Origin: Gnetum montanum
Taxonomy: Eukaryota; Streptophyta; Gnetopsida; Gnetales; Gnetaceae
Direction of reading: 5' to 3'
Assembly: GCA_015680685.1 (NCBI GenBank)
Contig: MNCI01034664.1
Location: forward strand, 1,195,948-1,257,947
DNA: 62,000 nucleotides
The translations under genes were made by a program, and so were the position numbers. The notes under the pieces were generated by a model. It worked only from the letters and a program-made list of their open reading frames with translations. It did not search any database and was not told the origin of the DNA. Positions 60,989 to 62,000 of this stretch are shown here, one piece after another (position 1 is the first letter of the stretch; each line of letters starts with the position of its first letter).

Positions 60989-62000
60989 TCCTGCCATAGC
61001 GGTGGGAGAGCTGATTTGGGAACTTGGCTGCTCCTAGGTTTTTGGGACTGACTGACAAAGAATCCTTTGGCACCTTAGAGCCCCTGCCCCATGGGGAACA
61101 TGGTCTCCCTCATAGCTAGTAGGCTGAGATACTCCACGATGGCTGTTTTAGTAAGTTGAATATGGACAATGTGGAAGGTAGTAGAGTTTCCCCTCCATTG
61201 CATATAGAACGACACATCGGAGAGGTTAGGGTTGTTGACGAGAAGAGGGAGGAGTTCACCCGACCCCATCTGCACAACTATGCTCCACATTGCTTGGTTA
61301 TACCTGAAGCTCTAACAATTGGCTTCAAAGGTTGGGGTAACCCCCATTGCTGTTGTAGCTTCCTTTCAAAGCTTCTTGGGGTGTAGAGCAATTTGTTTTG
61401 GTGGGTTAAGTGGTTAGACTTGGAATATCAGGTTATTCCTTCCTTGCCAGGGGGCAAGAGCAGCACTCCAACTGGAGAGTCACCATGCAGCTACTGCATA
61501 GGTGTGATGTCCAAAGTTGTCCAAATTGCTTTAGTAAAGGGGCACAGGTAGGTGAAATGTTGCATGGTCTCTGTTTCATGATGGCAAAGGAGGCAGTTAT
61601 CATTTGTTGGGAGACCATGTTCTTGGAGCAAGGTTTGAACTGGGAGGGCTCCTTGAATTATGATCCATGGGAAACACTTAATTTCTTAGGGCAAGAGGCC
61701 CTTCCAAGCACTCTTCCACCCCTAAGGTGTAGGGTATTTGTGTTTCATCATTTCCCATGATGGTGCCCCTAGGAGCCCCATTTGTATCAGCTTCTAAGCA
61801 TATGAGCAGAGATTTTGCCACAGGTGGGAGTTTTGTGTAGCTGCATTCCATGGGTGATATTTCCTTTGGAGGATAGTCGCCTAGTGCACTTGCCCACCAT
61901 CATCCTGGAAGAAGCCTCTAATAAAGGTTTTGGTATCCCTTATTTATCTCACATTTTCCCTACCTTTTGAATCTTCTTGAATATATTGTCAACGAAGTGA
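60989..62000 (-). mobile_element. Inverted L1-type LINE segment (LINE-8), runs off the window
   Basis: Minus-strand sequence similar to LINE-3 (compare 29490-30340). A zf-RVT piece is at about 61620-61520 (CLLCHHETETMQHFTYLCPF). The first half of module A follows at 61290-60990: NLSDVSFYMQWRGNSTTFHI, QLTKTAIVEYLSLLAMRE, FFVSQSQKPRSSQVPKSALP. It stops in the middle of module A and meets LINE-7 with no tail between. Confidence 0.7.

Noticed and set aside
48656-62000. Next MON2 exon downstream of exon M
   Set aside because: Looked for the expected IEW.LDND continuation with an acceptor in phase 1 and found none; the stretch is filled by LINE and Copia sequence.
1-62000. CRISPR arrays, rRNA, bacterial operons or riboswitches
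   Set aside because: No regularly spaced direct repeats with spacers, no rRNA-like sequence, and the gene structure is eukaryotic.

Overview
This 62 kb window looks like nuclear DNA from a seed plant with a very large genome. A gymnosperm is the best guess, because one housekeeping gene is stretched by introns of 8 to more than 15 kb packed with old, broken retrotransposons. The species call is inference; the sequence itself shows only the gene and the elements.

Host gene. Thirteen plus-strand exons (1991-47964, 1,171 coding bases, about 390 codons) encode the N-terminal third of a MON2 homolog, a large ARF-GEF-related scaffold of the Golgi/endosome. All have AG acceptors and GT donors, and the phases close at every junction. 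The first exons lie upstream and the rest downstream of the window. Exons are under 2% of the window.

Layout. 1-10698: intronic DNA with a LINE tail stub (391-550), exon A, a minus-strand Gypsy gag/protease remnant (2850-4170) and exon B. 10789-24200: a Gypsy deletion derivative with 5-bp target duplications (11771-14412), a tRNA-derived SINE (14922-15062), an L1-type endonuclease fragment (16440-17640) and a nearly full-length 6.1 kb L1-type LINE (17807-23888), all in one 13.4 kb intron. 24201-24918: four clustered exons. 24919-40452 (15.5 kb intron): a Tourist-like MITE, an RTE-clade LINE tail, a truncated LINE, a tandem array made from a LINE domain, a Copia tail, another truncated LINE with a 598-bp assembly gap, and a Copia element that has lost its integrase. 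40453-47964: seven exons with LINE and RTE pieces between. 47965-62000: an intron of at least 14 kb with a 5.9 kb LINE, then a Copia that contains a LINE that contains an LTR-like insert. The same Copia is cut short by a further LINE, which meets an inverted LINE segment.

Main observation. The L1-type LINEs share a long coding extension beyond the usual zinc-binding end of ORF2. It consists of a conserved domain of about 150-170 residues (module A), a charged coiled coil and a short C-terminal motif (module B). Module A occurs in at least six LINE copies here and also as a roughly 358-bp tandem array. I do not know this architecture as a described L1 feature, and it is the best candidate for something new in the window. 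No intact transposon ORF was found; all elements carry stops, frameshifts or deletions.
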